Assembly: GCA_964417895.1 (NCBI GenBank) | Contig: CAYQJS010000025.1 | Location: 1-64,000, forward strand | DNA from: CAYQJS01 sp964417895 | GTDB taxonomy: Bacteria > Chloroflexota > UBA6077 > SHYK01 | Direction: 5' to 3' | Length of the DNA: 64,000 nt | The notes under the pieces: generated by a model | Told to the model about the DNA's origin: nothing | Databases searched by the model: none | The model's input: only the letters and a program-made list of their open reading frames with translations | Program-made: the position numbers and the translations under genes | In this document: positions 39,888-47,517 of the stretch, piece by piece | Layout of the letters: each line of letters opens with the position of its first letter | Position numbering within the stretch: position 1 is the stretch's first letter

Positions 39888-40313
39888 TTGGTCAGCCTCT
39901 ACCTTGACCACAATGTGTCCTTGCACCTCGCATCCCCCCTGCGAGCCGCTGGTCACGATGTCGTCAGCGCCCGCGACCTCAATCGGATCAGGCTGTCCGA
40001 CGACGCGCAGCTGCTCAGTGCTGTTCGTTTGGCGCGGATTCTGGTTACCCATAATCGGCGCGACTTCCTTCTGCTGCATGAAGCCTGGATAGCCTGGCCG
40101 GCCGCGCTCGGCGCGGCATTTCCAGCGCATCGGGGTATCCTGGTGCTCGACGCCGCCTCAGACCGGATGCTCGCTACCATCGTGAGCGACTTCCTCTCCG
40201 CTGGTGCCTACGAAGATCTGTCGAATAGCCTCCTGTGGTGGCACGGGCCCGATGGGTGGTTCCGCCGTCGCACTGGAGTCGGATGGGAGCCCGACCGTTC
40301 GACCACGATGTAG
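39888..40313 (+). CDS. DUF5615 PIN-like toxin candidate
   Basis: 141 aa, TTG start with AGGG 7 bp upstream. MVSLYLDHNVSLHLASPLRA, then GHDVVSARDLNRIRLSDDAQ and RILVTHNRRDFLLLHEAW fit DUF5615, including acidic residues at LDHN, SDDAQ and NRRDF. It is probably a ribonuclease toxin by fold analogy. It forms the second DUF433/DUF5615 pair of the window, on the opposite strand to the first. Confidence 0.8.
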   Translation: MVSLYLDHNVSLHLASPLRAAGHDVVSARDLNRIRLSDDAQLLSAVRLARILVTHNRRDFLLLHEAWIAWPAALGAAFPAHRGILVLDAASDRMLATIVSDFLSAGAYEDLSNSLLWWHGPDGWFRRRTGVGWEPDRSTTM

Positions 40314-40485
40314 GAAGAGAGCCTGTTCGGCTGCTGCTTGACGGGTTCGGGCGCGAACGGTTCCTCACTTCCCAAGTCGCAAGAGGATGTCGCTATATTG
40401 AGGGTTACCCTGATGGCATGGGGCCAGCTCAAAATCTCTCGTCGGGCTCCCCATTTTATGCGCAGCTGCGCCGCTGCTATAGGCT

Positions 40486-40515
40486 TTGACGCGTTCTTAT
40501 TAGCCTGCGTATGCT
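40486..40515 (+). promoter_or_regulatory. Promoter candidate for the small membrane protein
   Basis: TTGACG at 40486-40491 and TATGCT at 40510-40515 with 18-bp spacing, 28 bp upstream of the GTG at 40543. The rest of 40314-40485 shows nothing I recognise. Confidence 0.5.
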
Positions 40516-40542
40516 TCCCTACGTACGCAAGAAGGGATTGCC

Positions 40543-40764
40543 GTGCCGAGAGGCCTCGTGCTTGCTGCCTTGTTGGGCGCCGTCGGCGCGCTCGTGTACA
40601 GCCCTGACCTGCGCCGCCTGGCCGGCGAGTGGGCCCGCGATTGCTCCGACCGCCTCATCATGCTGGCGCTGCGGGCGACGTCCGGTTTCGCCGACGACGT
40701 GCCAGGGCGCATCGTCGAGGAAGAGCGGGACCGGCGCCTCCGTTGGCGCCGCACGAGGCAATAG
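40543..40764 (+). CDS. Small single-TM protein, unknown
   Basis: 73 aa, GTG with GAAGGGA 6 bp upstream. The N-terminus is hydrophobic (GLVLAALLGAVGALVYSPDL) and the C-terminus basic (EEERDRRLRWRRTRQ). It is probably a membrane-anchored small protein. The last codons and the TAG come from the GGCAATAGGC repeat that begins at 40757. No family recognised. Confidence 0.5.
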   Translation: MPRGLVLAALLGAVGALVYSPDLRRLAGEWARDCSDRLIMLALRATSGFADDVPGRIVEEERDRRLRWRRTRQ

Positions 40765-40781
40765 GCACGGGGCAATAGGCA
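40757..40781. repeat. GGCAATAGGCA repeat
   Basis: Two GGCAATAGGCA units. The first TAG is the stop codon of the gene ending at 40764. Inverted counterparts lie at 40882-40943. Confidence 0.75.
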
Positions 40782-40881
40782 CCAGGGGCGAGAGGATGAG
40801 GAGCCGGCTCGGGCAGGACCCGCTGGAACCGCGATGAGCGTTGGGTGGGACCGCGGCTTTTCGTCACCCGGCGCCCGCCTC

Positions 40882-40943
40882 TATTGCCTGTTGCCTCTTG
40901 CCCATTGCCACATCCCTTGCCTATTGCCTATTGCCTATTGCCT
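40882..40943. repeat. TTGCCTATTGCC repeat array
   Basis: Several TATTGCC/TTGCCT units in tandem, complementary to the GGCAATAGGCA repeats at 40757-40781 and 42094-42118. It ends directly at the ATG of the flavoprotein gene at 40944. Confidence 0.8.
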
Positions 40944-41933
40944 ATGTTGAATGGTCGTCAGCGCATCCTCGTGCTGGGCGGCGGCAGCGGTGGGCTCGTG
41001 GCCGCCACCCAGCTGGGTCGCCGCCTGGGGCGCGAACACCAGATCGTGCTGGTGGACCGCAGCCCGGACCACGTGTACATGCCCTCGCTTCTCTTCTTGA
41101 TGGTCGGCCAGCGGCGGCCGGAGGACATTACGCGCAAACTGAAGCGCCTGGAGCGCCGCGACGTGTCGGTCGTACAGTCGGAGATCGAAGGGATCGATCC
41201 GGACCGTCGGGAGGTCCGACTCCGCGACCGCACCCTTGCCTACGACCACCTCGTTGTCTCCCTCGGCATGCAGCCAGCGCCGGACCAGATCCCCGGGTTC
41301 GCCGAAGGCGCTGACCACGCTTGGGAGATGGGCGCGGCGTTGCGATTGCAGCGGAAGCTCGCCGCGTTTCAGGGTGGTCGCGTCGTCATCGGTGTTCCCC
41401 CCGGCCCGTACCGCTGCCCGCCTGCTCCCTACGAGACCCAATATCTCCTGCACAACTACTTCGTCGAGCGGGGGATCCGCGACCGCGTGGAAATGGAGTT
41501 CTTCACGCGCGACCCCGCCCCCCGCGGGCCGGCACACGATCCGTCGGTCTGGATGGACGCCCAGGCTCGCCAGTGCGGCATCGCCCAGCATTATTCCTTT
41601 TTCGTGGAGGCTGTTGATCCTGACGAGCGCGTCGTCCACGGTAGGTACGGCCTGGATCTCGCATACGACCTCCTTTTCATGATTCCGCCACACCAGCCTG
41701 CCCAGGTCCTGGTCGACAGTCGCATGGCGGACAGTCTGGCGGGCGTGCGCGTCGACTACGACACGCTGGCAACGCGCTGGGACAACGTGTACGCCATAGG
41801 CGACTGCGCGGATATGCCGGCGTCCAAGGCCGGCGTCGTTGCGCACCAGGAGGCCGAGGTCGTGGCGCACAACATCGACGTGGCCATCACCGGCCGCGGC
41901 GATCCGACGACCCTGCGCCTCCACACTATGTGA
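40944..41933 (+). CDS. SQR-like FAD/NAD(P)-dependent oxidoreductase, C-terminus cut by in-frame TGA
   Basis: 329 aa to the TGA at 41931-41933. The N-terminal FAD Rossmann motif is ILVLGGGSGGLVAATQLGRR. HLVVSLGMQPAPDQIPGFAE, PPGPYRCPPAPYETQYLLHN and the second FAD motif VYAIGDCADMPASKAGVVAH fit sulfide:quinone oxidoreductase and flavocytochrome-c-like proteins. The same frame stays open after the TGA for 53 residues (to 42095) and encodes a plausible family C-terminus. There is no ribosome site, as the start abuts a repeat. A sulfide-oxidising role is likely from the family but not proven. Confidence 0.82.
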   Translation: MLNGRQRILVLGGGSGGLVAATQLGRRLGREHQIVLVDRSPDHVYMPSLLFLMVGQRRPEDITRKLKRLERRDVSVVQSEIEGIDPDRREVRLRDRTLAYDHLVVSLGMQPAPDQIPGFAEGADHAWEMGAALRLQRKLAAFQGGRVVIGVPPGPYRCPPAPYETQYLLHNYFVERGIRDRVEMEFFTRDPAPRGPAHDPSVWMDAQARQCGIAQHYSFFVEAVDPDERVVHGRYGLDLAYDLLFMIPPHQPAQVLVDSRMADSLAGVRVDYDTLATRWDNVYAIGDCADMPASKAGVVAHQEAEVVAHNIDVAITGRGDPTTLRLHTM

Positions 41934-42095
41934 CTGCTGTCCTTCGGCGCCGGGCGCGCCGCCGCTAATCGCACGACGTATCCCAACGGGTGGCCGCCCT
42001 TCGGTACCGGCTCGTCCCGGAGTTGGGGCCCTTCGCCGCTCATCTACTGGGCGAAGATCGCCTTCGAGAAGTGGTGGCTCTGGCGGTACTTTTAG
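41931..42095 (+). other. In-frame continuation of the SQR-like gene beyond TGA
   Basis: After TGA (41931-41933) the frame reads LLSFGAGRAAANRTTYPNGW, then LIYWAKIAFEKWWLWRYF and a TAG at 42093-42095. The amphipathic, aromatic tail is what membrane-associated SQR proteins use to contact the quinone pool. The TGA is therefore a nonsense mutation, a sequence error or a recoded codon. Confidence 0.6.
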
Positions 42096-42118
42096 GCAAA
42101 AGGCAATAGGCAACAGGC
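42094..42118. repeat. GGCAATAGGCA repeat
   Basis: AGGCAAAAGGCAATAGGCAA followed by CAGGC. The TAG that would end the extended flavoprotein frame touches its left edge. Confidence 0.7.
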
Positions 42119-42139
42119 CACAGGGGACGGGAGGCGCTC

Positions 42140-43078
42140 ATGACGGAGGGGAACGAAGCTGCTCCCTCTCCCTCAGGCTTGGGGGTGAGGGGGCTTACCG
42201 GCATCATCTGCGCGTGCCTGACGCCGTTCGACGACGACGATCGCGTCGACTACGCGGCCCTGGAACGTGAGATCGACTACATCGTCGACGAGTGCCAGGT
42301 CGACGCCATTTCCATCGCGGCCGTCGAGGCTGCCGAGTACACGCGGCTCAGCTGGGAGGAGCGCCAGGAGCTGATCCGCGCCGCCGTGGCTATGGTGGAC
42401 CGCCGCCTTCCAACCATCGCCGGGTGCTCGCACCAGAATCCCCGCATGGTGATCCAGATGAGCGAGGCGGCGGCCAGCGTCGGCGCCGACCTGGCGCAAG
42501 TGCTGATTCCGATTCTGCCCTGGGGAGGCGAGCCGGACGACGATGAGCTGATGCGTTTCTTCGAGGAGGTGGCGGAGCGGAGCGCGCTCCCTATCGTCGC
42601 CTACCATAACCCGGGGCCCGGTGCCGACCCCGGGTACGGCGCGTTCGTGCGGCTCAGCGCGATCCCGCGCGTTGACTACTTCAAGGAAAGCTCGCGCGAC
42701 ACGCAGAAGGTGGCTCGCATGATCGAAGAGATCGACCGCGCTGGCAACGCGGGCTACTTCACCACCATGCAGCCGCTGCTCATGACCCTGCTAATGGGCG
42801 GCTCGGGCGCCACAATGCCGCCGCCGGGGGCCAGGATCGGGGCGCGCGTCGTGAAGGCGTTTCGCGCCGGCGATCTCGTGGAGGCGCACCGCTGGCAGCG
42901 GCTGTACGCCGCGTTCCCCAGCAAGTGGCCCGCCTACGGCCTCCCTCCGGTTATGAAGGCTGCGCTCCAGGAGATCGGCGTGGACATCGGCCACCCGGCC
43001 CGGCCTTACCTGCCCGTAGCGCCCGCCGATCGACTGCAGATCCGGGAGCTGCTGCGCGAGGCAGAGCTTATCGGGTGA
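42140..43078 (+). CDS. Dihydrodipicolinate synthase-family protein (lysine retained)
   Basis: 312 aa, ATG with GGGAGG 6 bp upstream. DapA/NanA-type TIM barrel, clearly related to the protein at 6400-7305 (LTGIICACLTPFD, IDYIVDECQVDAISIAA, GLPPVMKAALQEIGVD). The Schiff-base lysine is Lys182 in YFKESSRD, and the Tyr is in VAYHNPG. The usual GTTGE motif is replaced by AAVEAAEYT, so this is not a standard DapA. It likely cleaves or condenses a keto acid. Residues about 8-18 (APSPSGLGVRG) are encoded by a palindromic repeat at 42161-42193. Confidence 0.88.
   Translation: MTEGNEAAPSPSGLGVRGLTGIICACLTPFDDDDRVDYAALEREIDYIVDECQVDAISIAAVEAAEYTRLSWEERQELIRAAVAMVDRRLPTIAGCSHQNPRMVIQMSEAAASVGADLAQVLIPILPWGGEPDDDELMRFFEEVAERSALPIVAYHNPGPGADPGYGAFVRLSAIPRVDYFKESSRDTQKVARMIEEIDRAGNAGYFTTMQPLLMTLLMGGSGATMPPPGARIGARVVKAFRAGDLVEAHRWQRLYAAFPSKWPAYGLPPVMKAALQEIGVDIGHPARPYLPVAPADRLQIRELLREAELIG
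42161..42193. repeat. CCCTC/GAGGG palindromic repeat inside the 5' end of a DHDPS-family gene
   Basis: CTCCCTCTCCCTCAGGCTTG then GGGGTGAGGGGG. It contributes the N-terminal extension of the protein in frame. Confidence 0.7.
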
Positions 43079-43148
43079 GGCCCCTTGACACCGGCTCCCC
43101 GTTCAGCGTAATGGAAGAGTGGCGAATTGCCGAAGAGGAGGTAGCCCC

Positions 43149-44249
43149 ATGGCGATATGCGTTTCCCACGGAGGGCAGACCGTGTCTGAGACGGCCCGCC
43201 CGTCAGATGTAGTCTTGGTAGCCACGACGGATGGCGTTGTCTCGCTCCAGCGATCGGCGCCGGGCGCCTCGTGGAGCGAGGCCGGCCGATCCTTGCAGGG
43301 CAAGCACGCCAGCGCGCTCATGATCGAGCCCGAGCGCGGCGTAGTGTTCGCCGGTACGCACGGCGACGGCATCTACGCCAGCGACGACGGGGGGCAGACC
43401 TGGGAGCGCCGGGATGCAGGTGTCGAGTTTGGCAACATCTACGCGCTCAGCTTCGTCGAGAGCGCCGATGGGCCCCGGCTCTACGCCGGCACCGAGCCCG
43501 CGCATCTCTACGTGAGCCGCGACGGCGGCCGCAGGTGGGAGGAGCTGCCCTCTGTTCGCTCCGTCCCAAGCGTCCCCGAGTGGACGTTCCCCGGGCCCCC
43601 GCACGAGGCCCATGTCAAGCATGTGAGCTTCGACCCCCGTTCGTCCGAGACCATCTACGCGAGCATCGAGGTGGGCGGCGCGCTCAAGAGCCTCGACGCG
43701 GGCAAGTCCTGGCAGGAGATGAGCGGTTTCTACGAGGATGTCCACCGGGTCGTCGTGGCGCCGAGGGCGGCCGACAAGCTGTACATCACTGGCGGCGAGG
43801 GCATCTGGCATAGCGGCGACGCCGGGGCCACCTGGGAGCACCTCACCGACCGGAGCGCGCGCATCGCGTATCCGGATGCGCTGGTGATCCATCCCGAGGA
43901 CCCGGACCTGATGTTCACGGCGGGCGCGATCTGCAGCCCGGGCGAGTGGCGCACCACCGGGACGGCCGACGCGCGAATCGGCCGAAGCCGCGACGCCGGG
44001 AGGACCTGGCAGTACCTTGAATCGGGGCTGCCGGCGCACATCCGCGGGAACATCGAAGCCATGTCGATGGAAGTGTGGCCGGGCGGTTTCGCCCTCTGTG
44101 CCGGCACGACCGACGGCGACATCTTCTACAGCGACGATGAGGGCGAGACGTGGGCGACGATCGCCCGCGCTCTCCCACCGGTGTCGAAAGGGGGACACTA
44201 TCGCAACCTGCGCGGCGGAGACACGCCCGTCGCAGCAGCAGCCCACTGA
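43149..44249 (+). CDS. BNR/YCF48-type beta-propeller protein
   Basis: 366 aa from ATG 43149 with GAGGAGG 8 bp upstream. It has repeated Asp-box blades: SDDGGQTWERR, SRDGGRRWEEL, SLDAGKSWQEM, SGDAGATWEHL, SRDAGRTWQYL and SDDEGETWATI, spaced about 45-60 residues apart as in sialidase/VPS10-like propellers. No signal peptide is evident, so it is probably cytoplasmic. There is no catalytic sialidase triad that I can see, so hydrolase activity is doubtful. It follows the DHDPS-family gene by 70 bp. Confidence 0.85.
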   Translation: MAICVSHGGQTVSETARPSDVVLVATTDGVVSLQRSAPGASWSEAGRSLQGKHASALMIEPERGVVFAGTHGDGIYASDDGGQTWERRDAGVEFGNIYALSFVESADGPRLYAGTEPAHLYVSRDGGRRWEELPSVRSVPSVPEWTFPGPPHEAHVKHVSFDPRSSETIYASIEVGGALKSLDAGKSWQEMSGFYEDVHRVVVAPRAADKLYITGGEGIWHSGDAGATWEHLTDRSARIAYPDALVIHPEDPDLMFTAGAICSPGEWRTTGTADARIGRSRDAGRTWQYLESGLPAHIRGNIEAMSMEVWPGGFALCAGTTDGDIFYSDDEGETWATIARALPPVSKGGHYRNLRGGDTPVAAAAH

Positions 44250-44384
44250 GCGATGCCCCGGGCCCCTCGCCCGTCCCCGGACCTACCAGACGGGCGGGGG
44301 GCGCCGCGCAAGCCCGATCCGAGTCTCGCAGCCTGCTGCAAACTCGCTCGTGCTGAGCTTGTGGGAAGCGCTCGGCGCCGGGAG

Positions 44385-44425
44385 CCTCTCTCTTCCAGGA
44401 TTGGGGGAGGGGTTGGGGCGGGGGC
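44385..44425. repeat. CCCTC/GAGGG palindromic repeat, diverged
   Basis: CCTCTCTCTTCCAGGATTGG then GGGAGGGGTTGGGGCGGGGG. It lies in the 44250-44508 gap between convergent genes. Confidence 0.7.
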
Positions 44426-44508
44426 CGCGTATCGCAAGAATGGCGATGCGGATGGCATCTGACCAGTAGCAGCCTTTCTGAGCACCAACGGAGCAAACGC
44501 CGCCGGGC

Positions 44509-45180
44509 TCACCACCAGCGGCGTCGCACCACTCGCCCTCGACCGGCCCGCAGTCGCGCCGCGAAGCGCGCGGCCTTTGCGTAATACCCTCCGGACCTGG
44601 AGACGAGGTCCCGGGGGCCTAGAGCGAACGAAGCTGCGGTGACGCGCCCGTTCGGCTGCACGCGCACTCCGGGCGCTGTGAAGCTCCCTAGCCGGCCGTC
44701 AGTGAGTTGGAGCAGCTGGCGGAAGGGGATGCTGGCGACGCCGGTCACCTCTTGAGGCCCGGGGCGGAGCGCCAGAAGGTCCAGCTCCCGGTGCAGGAAG
44801 ACGATGTCCTGCACCTCCCGCTCGATGACCCCGTTCTCGTGGTACACCTCCTCACGCCGCCAGGCGACGTGGACGAGGTCGGCGGCCGGGACATCCAGGC
44901 CGAGCTCCTCGCGGATCTCGCGGAGGCCGCCCTCGATCCCCTCGCCGGCAGAGTAGTGCCCCGCGACGCTCACATCCCAAAGGCCGGCCCAGGTGTCTTT
45001 CGTCGGGGAACGGCGCTGCAGGAGGACCAATGGATTGCTGGGCGAGCCGCCATGCACGACCCAGCAATGGAACGACCGATGCCAGTCGCCGTCGCGGTGC
45101 ACAAGCGCGCGTGGTCTGGTGTACCCGAGTGGGCGCCCCCGGTCATCGCACAGATCGAAAAGCTCGTCGTTCGAGTCCAA
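44509..45180 (-). CDS. NUDIX hydrolase
   Basis: 223 aa from TTG 45180, which lies at the edge of a palindromic repeat. The Nudix box is complete: GHYSAGEGIEGGLREIREEL followed by GL, with the catalytic REIREE helix binding Mg2+. LFDLCDDRGRPLGYTRPRAL and the position of the box resemble IPP-isomerase-like Nudix proteins, and HRSFHCWVVHG fits too. It hydrolyses or isomerises a nucleoside- or prenyl-diphosphate-type substrate; which one is unknown. Confidence 0.88.
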   Translation of the reverse strand: MDSNDELFDLCDDRGRPLGYTRPRALVHRDGDWHRSFHCWVVHGGSPSNPLVLLQRRSPTKDTWAGLWDVSVAGHYSAGEGIEGGLREIREELGLDVPAADLVHVAWRREEVYHENGVIEREVQDIVFLHRELDLLALRPGPQEVTGVASIPFRQLLQLTDGRLGSFTAPGVRVQPNGRVTAASFALGPRDLVSRSGGYYAKAARFAARLRAGRGRVVRRRWW

Positions 45181-45186
45181 TGCTCC

Positions 45187-45242
45187 AAGGCCCAGAGTCT
45201 AACTCAACTCAGTTGGGGCTGGGGGCGTTGGACTCTGGGCTT
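45187..45242. repeat. Inverted repeat, AGTCCC/CCAGAGTC family
   Basis: AAGGCCCAGAGTC (45187-45199) and GACTCTGGGCTT (45231-45242) pair with a 31-nt loop containing CAACTCAGTTGGGG. It lies just upstream of the NUDIX start. From 45243 to 45508 I see no gene or clear promoter. Confidence 0.65.
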
Positions 45243-45508
45243 GAGATCCGAGGCCCCTCCGGCGCGTGCACCTGATACGTGCGATGCGCGCTGAGGAGGC
45301 GTCCCAGAGATCGTTGCCACCGCGCGCGCCCGGTGACTCCGGCGTCATTGGTATGCTGCTATAACAACGCCGTTCGTTTCGTCCTGGGAAAAAAGAGGCG
45401 GAGGAAGGGATGACACACCCTAAACCGCATCCGTCCTGAGAAACTGCGCACCTAAGCAACGCCGGAACACACGAGCGAGAGGCCACGACTTCCGGGACGG
45501 AGATGCGC

Positions 45509-47368
45509 ATGAACTGCTTCACGCGGGCACGTAATCGCCTTTCGATTGGCCTGGCGGTTGCCCTTGCCGTGGGTGCCGTCGGCACACTCGCGCCCCACTC
45601 CTCACTTGCGGATACGCCAGGCGGTCAGACCTCCGCGTACACGGCACTCCGTGACGACGCGGAGTCCTGCGTCGCCTACTCTCCGCTCTTCGTCAACACC
45701 GTCGACGGCAAGACGTCGACCCTGGTCCTGCACAGCACGGCGAATCAGGCCAGCAGCGTCGCCATCAGGCTAGCGAGCTTCGGCGGGGATACGACTATCA
45801 ATCGCCAGGTGTCGCTCGGGGCCGGCGCCACGGTGGAGCTGACGCCGTCCGATCTCACCGTGCCGGACAACTTCTCCGGCTCATTGCGCGCCCTCGCTGC
45901 TCTCCCCGCGGAGCCGCCTCCCACCAGAGGGCCGCCATCGACCAGAGGTCCGACACCAACCCGAGGTCCGACGCCGACTAGGGCCCCGGCACCGACTCGC
46001 GCCCAATGCGGCGTCGCCGCGCTCGTCTACCACGATGGCGTCGGAGACGACCGCACCCTGCTGGAGGGATTCGGCGCGAAGGATCCCAGCGAAGAGGTCT
46101 GGCTGCCCGCGGTGCATCGCGACGATAACGAAGTGAACACCGAGGTGATCATCCAGAACACTGATTCGGGCGCCGCCGTTACGGCTCTCCTCAAGTTCCG
46201 GGGCGACTCCGGCGAGCTCGTGGAGCAGCTGATTACCATTCCTGCCGACTCCGCGGTGGCGGTGGACATGACGGGGGCCCCGCGCGGCGTCTCGACGCTC
46301 CAGATCGACGGCCCCAGGAACGCGCGGTTGGTGGCGGCAGCCTACCACCGCGGGCCTATGGGACTGGCCGCCGCCAACAACGGCCACACTAATGGCGCTA
46401 GCCGCGTCGCACTCCCGCTCCTGTTCCGTGCGGATGGAGGCGAGGATGCCTTTAGCTCCATCGTCCGAGTAATGAAGATTCTCCCCGGGGCTGTCCTGCC
46501 ACGTATCACGTTTCGCGACCGCGACACAAGCGAGATCATCGGGCCGATTCCCGCCACGCGCGCCGACGGGTCGGCCTACGCGGTGCGCGAGGGCGAGGGT
46601 CATACCTGGGATTTGGCCCAGATCGGCGCGCTGCGCAATGGCGGCGTCTACTCGGCCGAAGTGGACAGCGACTCGGGCGGCGCCATCGGCGCCACGGCCC
46701 GGCACGTCAACCCTGCGCGTGGAACCATGGCAGTCTACACGGGGGTTCCTATCGAGGAGGAGTCGTCGCGGAACCTGACCGCGCCTCACGTGGTGAAGAA
46801 CCGAGATGGGCTGAACTCGAGCATTCAGGTGCAGAACTTGGGGGATCGCATCATCTCGGTCACCTTCCGGTTCTTCGCCGCCGGCGGCACGCGCATCGCC
46901 AGCGAGGCAATAGGCGTCCAGCCACGCCATTCGGGAACTATGTACCTGCCCGCGACTTCCTTGCCGGATGGCTTCGTCGGAGCAGCGGAGATCTCCGGAT
47001 CGGGCCCTATCGCTGCGGTCGTGAACACGGTGCGGCGACCAATGATGGCCCCGACTGAACCAGCCGTGCCACCGGCCGTGGCGCCATCCGTGCCGCCAGC
47101 CGCGGAACCAACCGCGGAACCAGCCGAACCAGCCGTGGAACCAGCTGTGCCGCCAGCCGTGGAACCAACCGTGGAACCAGCCGAACCAGCCGTGGCGCCA
47201 ACCGTGGAACCAGCCGTGGCGCCAACCGTGGAACCAGCGGTGGCGCCGACCGTGGCACCAACCGTGGAACCAGCCGTGGCGCCGACCGTGGAACCAGCCG
47301 TGGCGCCGACCGTGGAACCAGCCGTGGCGCCGACCGTGGAACCAGCGGTGGCGCCGACCGTGGACTGA
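45509..47368 (+). CDS. Secreted surface protein with PTRGP linker and EPAVAPTV C-terminal repeats
   Basis: 619 aa. ATG 45509 is preferred over 45503 because GGAG then has 6-bp spacing. A Sec signal (LSIGLAVALAVGAVGTLAPH, cleavage near LADT) opens the protein. A beta-rich region follows, then a Pro/Thr linker near 136-158 (PTRGPPSTRGPTPTRGP), further beta domains and a C-terminal block (VVKNRDGLNSSIQVQNLGDR, LPDGFVGAAEISGSGPIAAV). The last 108 residues are degenerate EPAVAPTV/EPTVEP repeats. It is probably displayed at the cell surface. A full paralog is at 55911-57866. No enzymatic motif. Confidence 0.75.
   Translation: MNCFTRARNRLSIGLAVALAVGAVGTLAPHSSLADTPGGQTSAYTALRDDAESCVAYSPLFVNTVDGKTSTLVLHSTANQASSVAIRLASFGGDTTINRQVSLGAGATVELTPSDLTVPDNFSGSLRALAALPAEPPPTRGPPSTRGPTPTRGPTPTRAPAPTRAQCGVAALVYHDGVGDDRTLLEGFGAKDPSEEVWLPAVHRDDNEVNTEVIIQNTDSGAAVTALLKFRGDSGELVEQLITIPADSAVAVDMTGAPRGVSTLQIDGPRNARLVAAAYHRGPMGLAAANNGHTNGASRVALPLLFRADGGEDAFSSIVRVMKILPGAVLPRITFRDRDTSEIIGPIPATRADGSAYAVREGEGHTWDLAQIGALRNGGVYSAEVDSDSGGAIGATARHVNPARGTMAVYTGVPIEEESSRNLTAPHVVKNRDGLNSSIQVQNLGDRIISVTFRFFAAGGTRIASEAIGVQPRHSGTMYLPATSLPDGFVGAAEISGSGPIAAVVNTVRRPMMAPTEPAVPPAVAPSVPPAAEPTAEPAEPAVEPAVPPAVEPTVEPAEPAVAPTVEPAVAPTVEPAVAPTVAPTVEPAVAPTVEPAVAPTVEPAVAPTVEPAVAPTVD
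47045..47365. repeat. 24-bp-type tandem repeats encoding EPAVAPTV
   Basis: GTGGAACCAGCCGTGGCGCC-type units repeat more than ten times in the coding strand, most regular from 47200 to 47365. The array codes for alternating Glu-Pro and Val-Ala-Pro-Thr and is expected to vary in length between strains. Confidence 0.9.
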
Positions 47369-47517
47369 CCCGTACCGGTCGCGGTGCACAGGCTCGCGCG
47401 CTCTGGCGCCGCCTGATTGGGCGTTTCGGGACCGCACGGCCGAACCGCTTGCGCTCGGGGGGCCCCCCAGAGTCCCACCATGTTTTGCGCCTTGGACCGC
47501 GGGCGTTCGACCCGAGA

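Noticed and set aside
41931..41933. Selenocysteine codon
   Set aside because: Not claimed: no selenocysteine machinery in the window and no known selenoprotein motif; kept as an unexplained in-frame TGA.
47045..47365. Tandem array considered as CRISPR
   Set aside because: Units are contiguous and coding, with no unique spacers and no cas genes.
45881..47437. 518-codon - strand frame rich in Trp, His, Arg and Gly
   Set aside because: Antisense of the EPAVAPTV repeat gene; the apparent repeats merely mirror the real ones.
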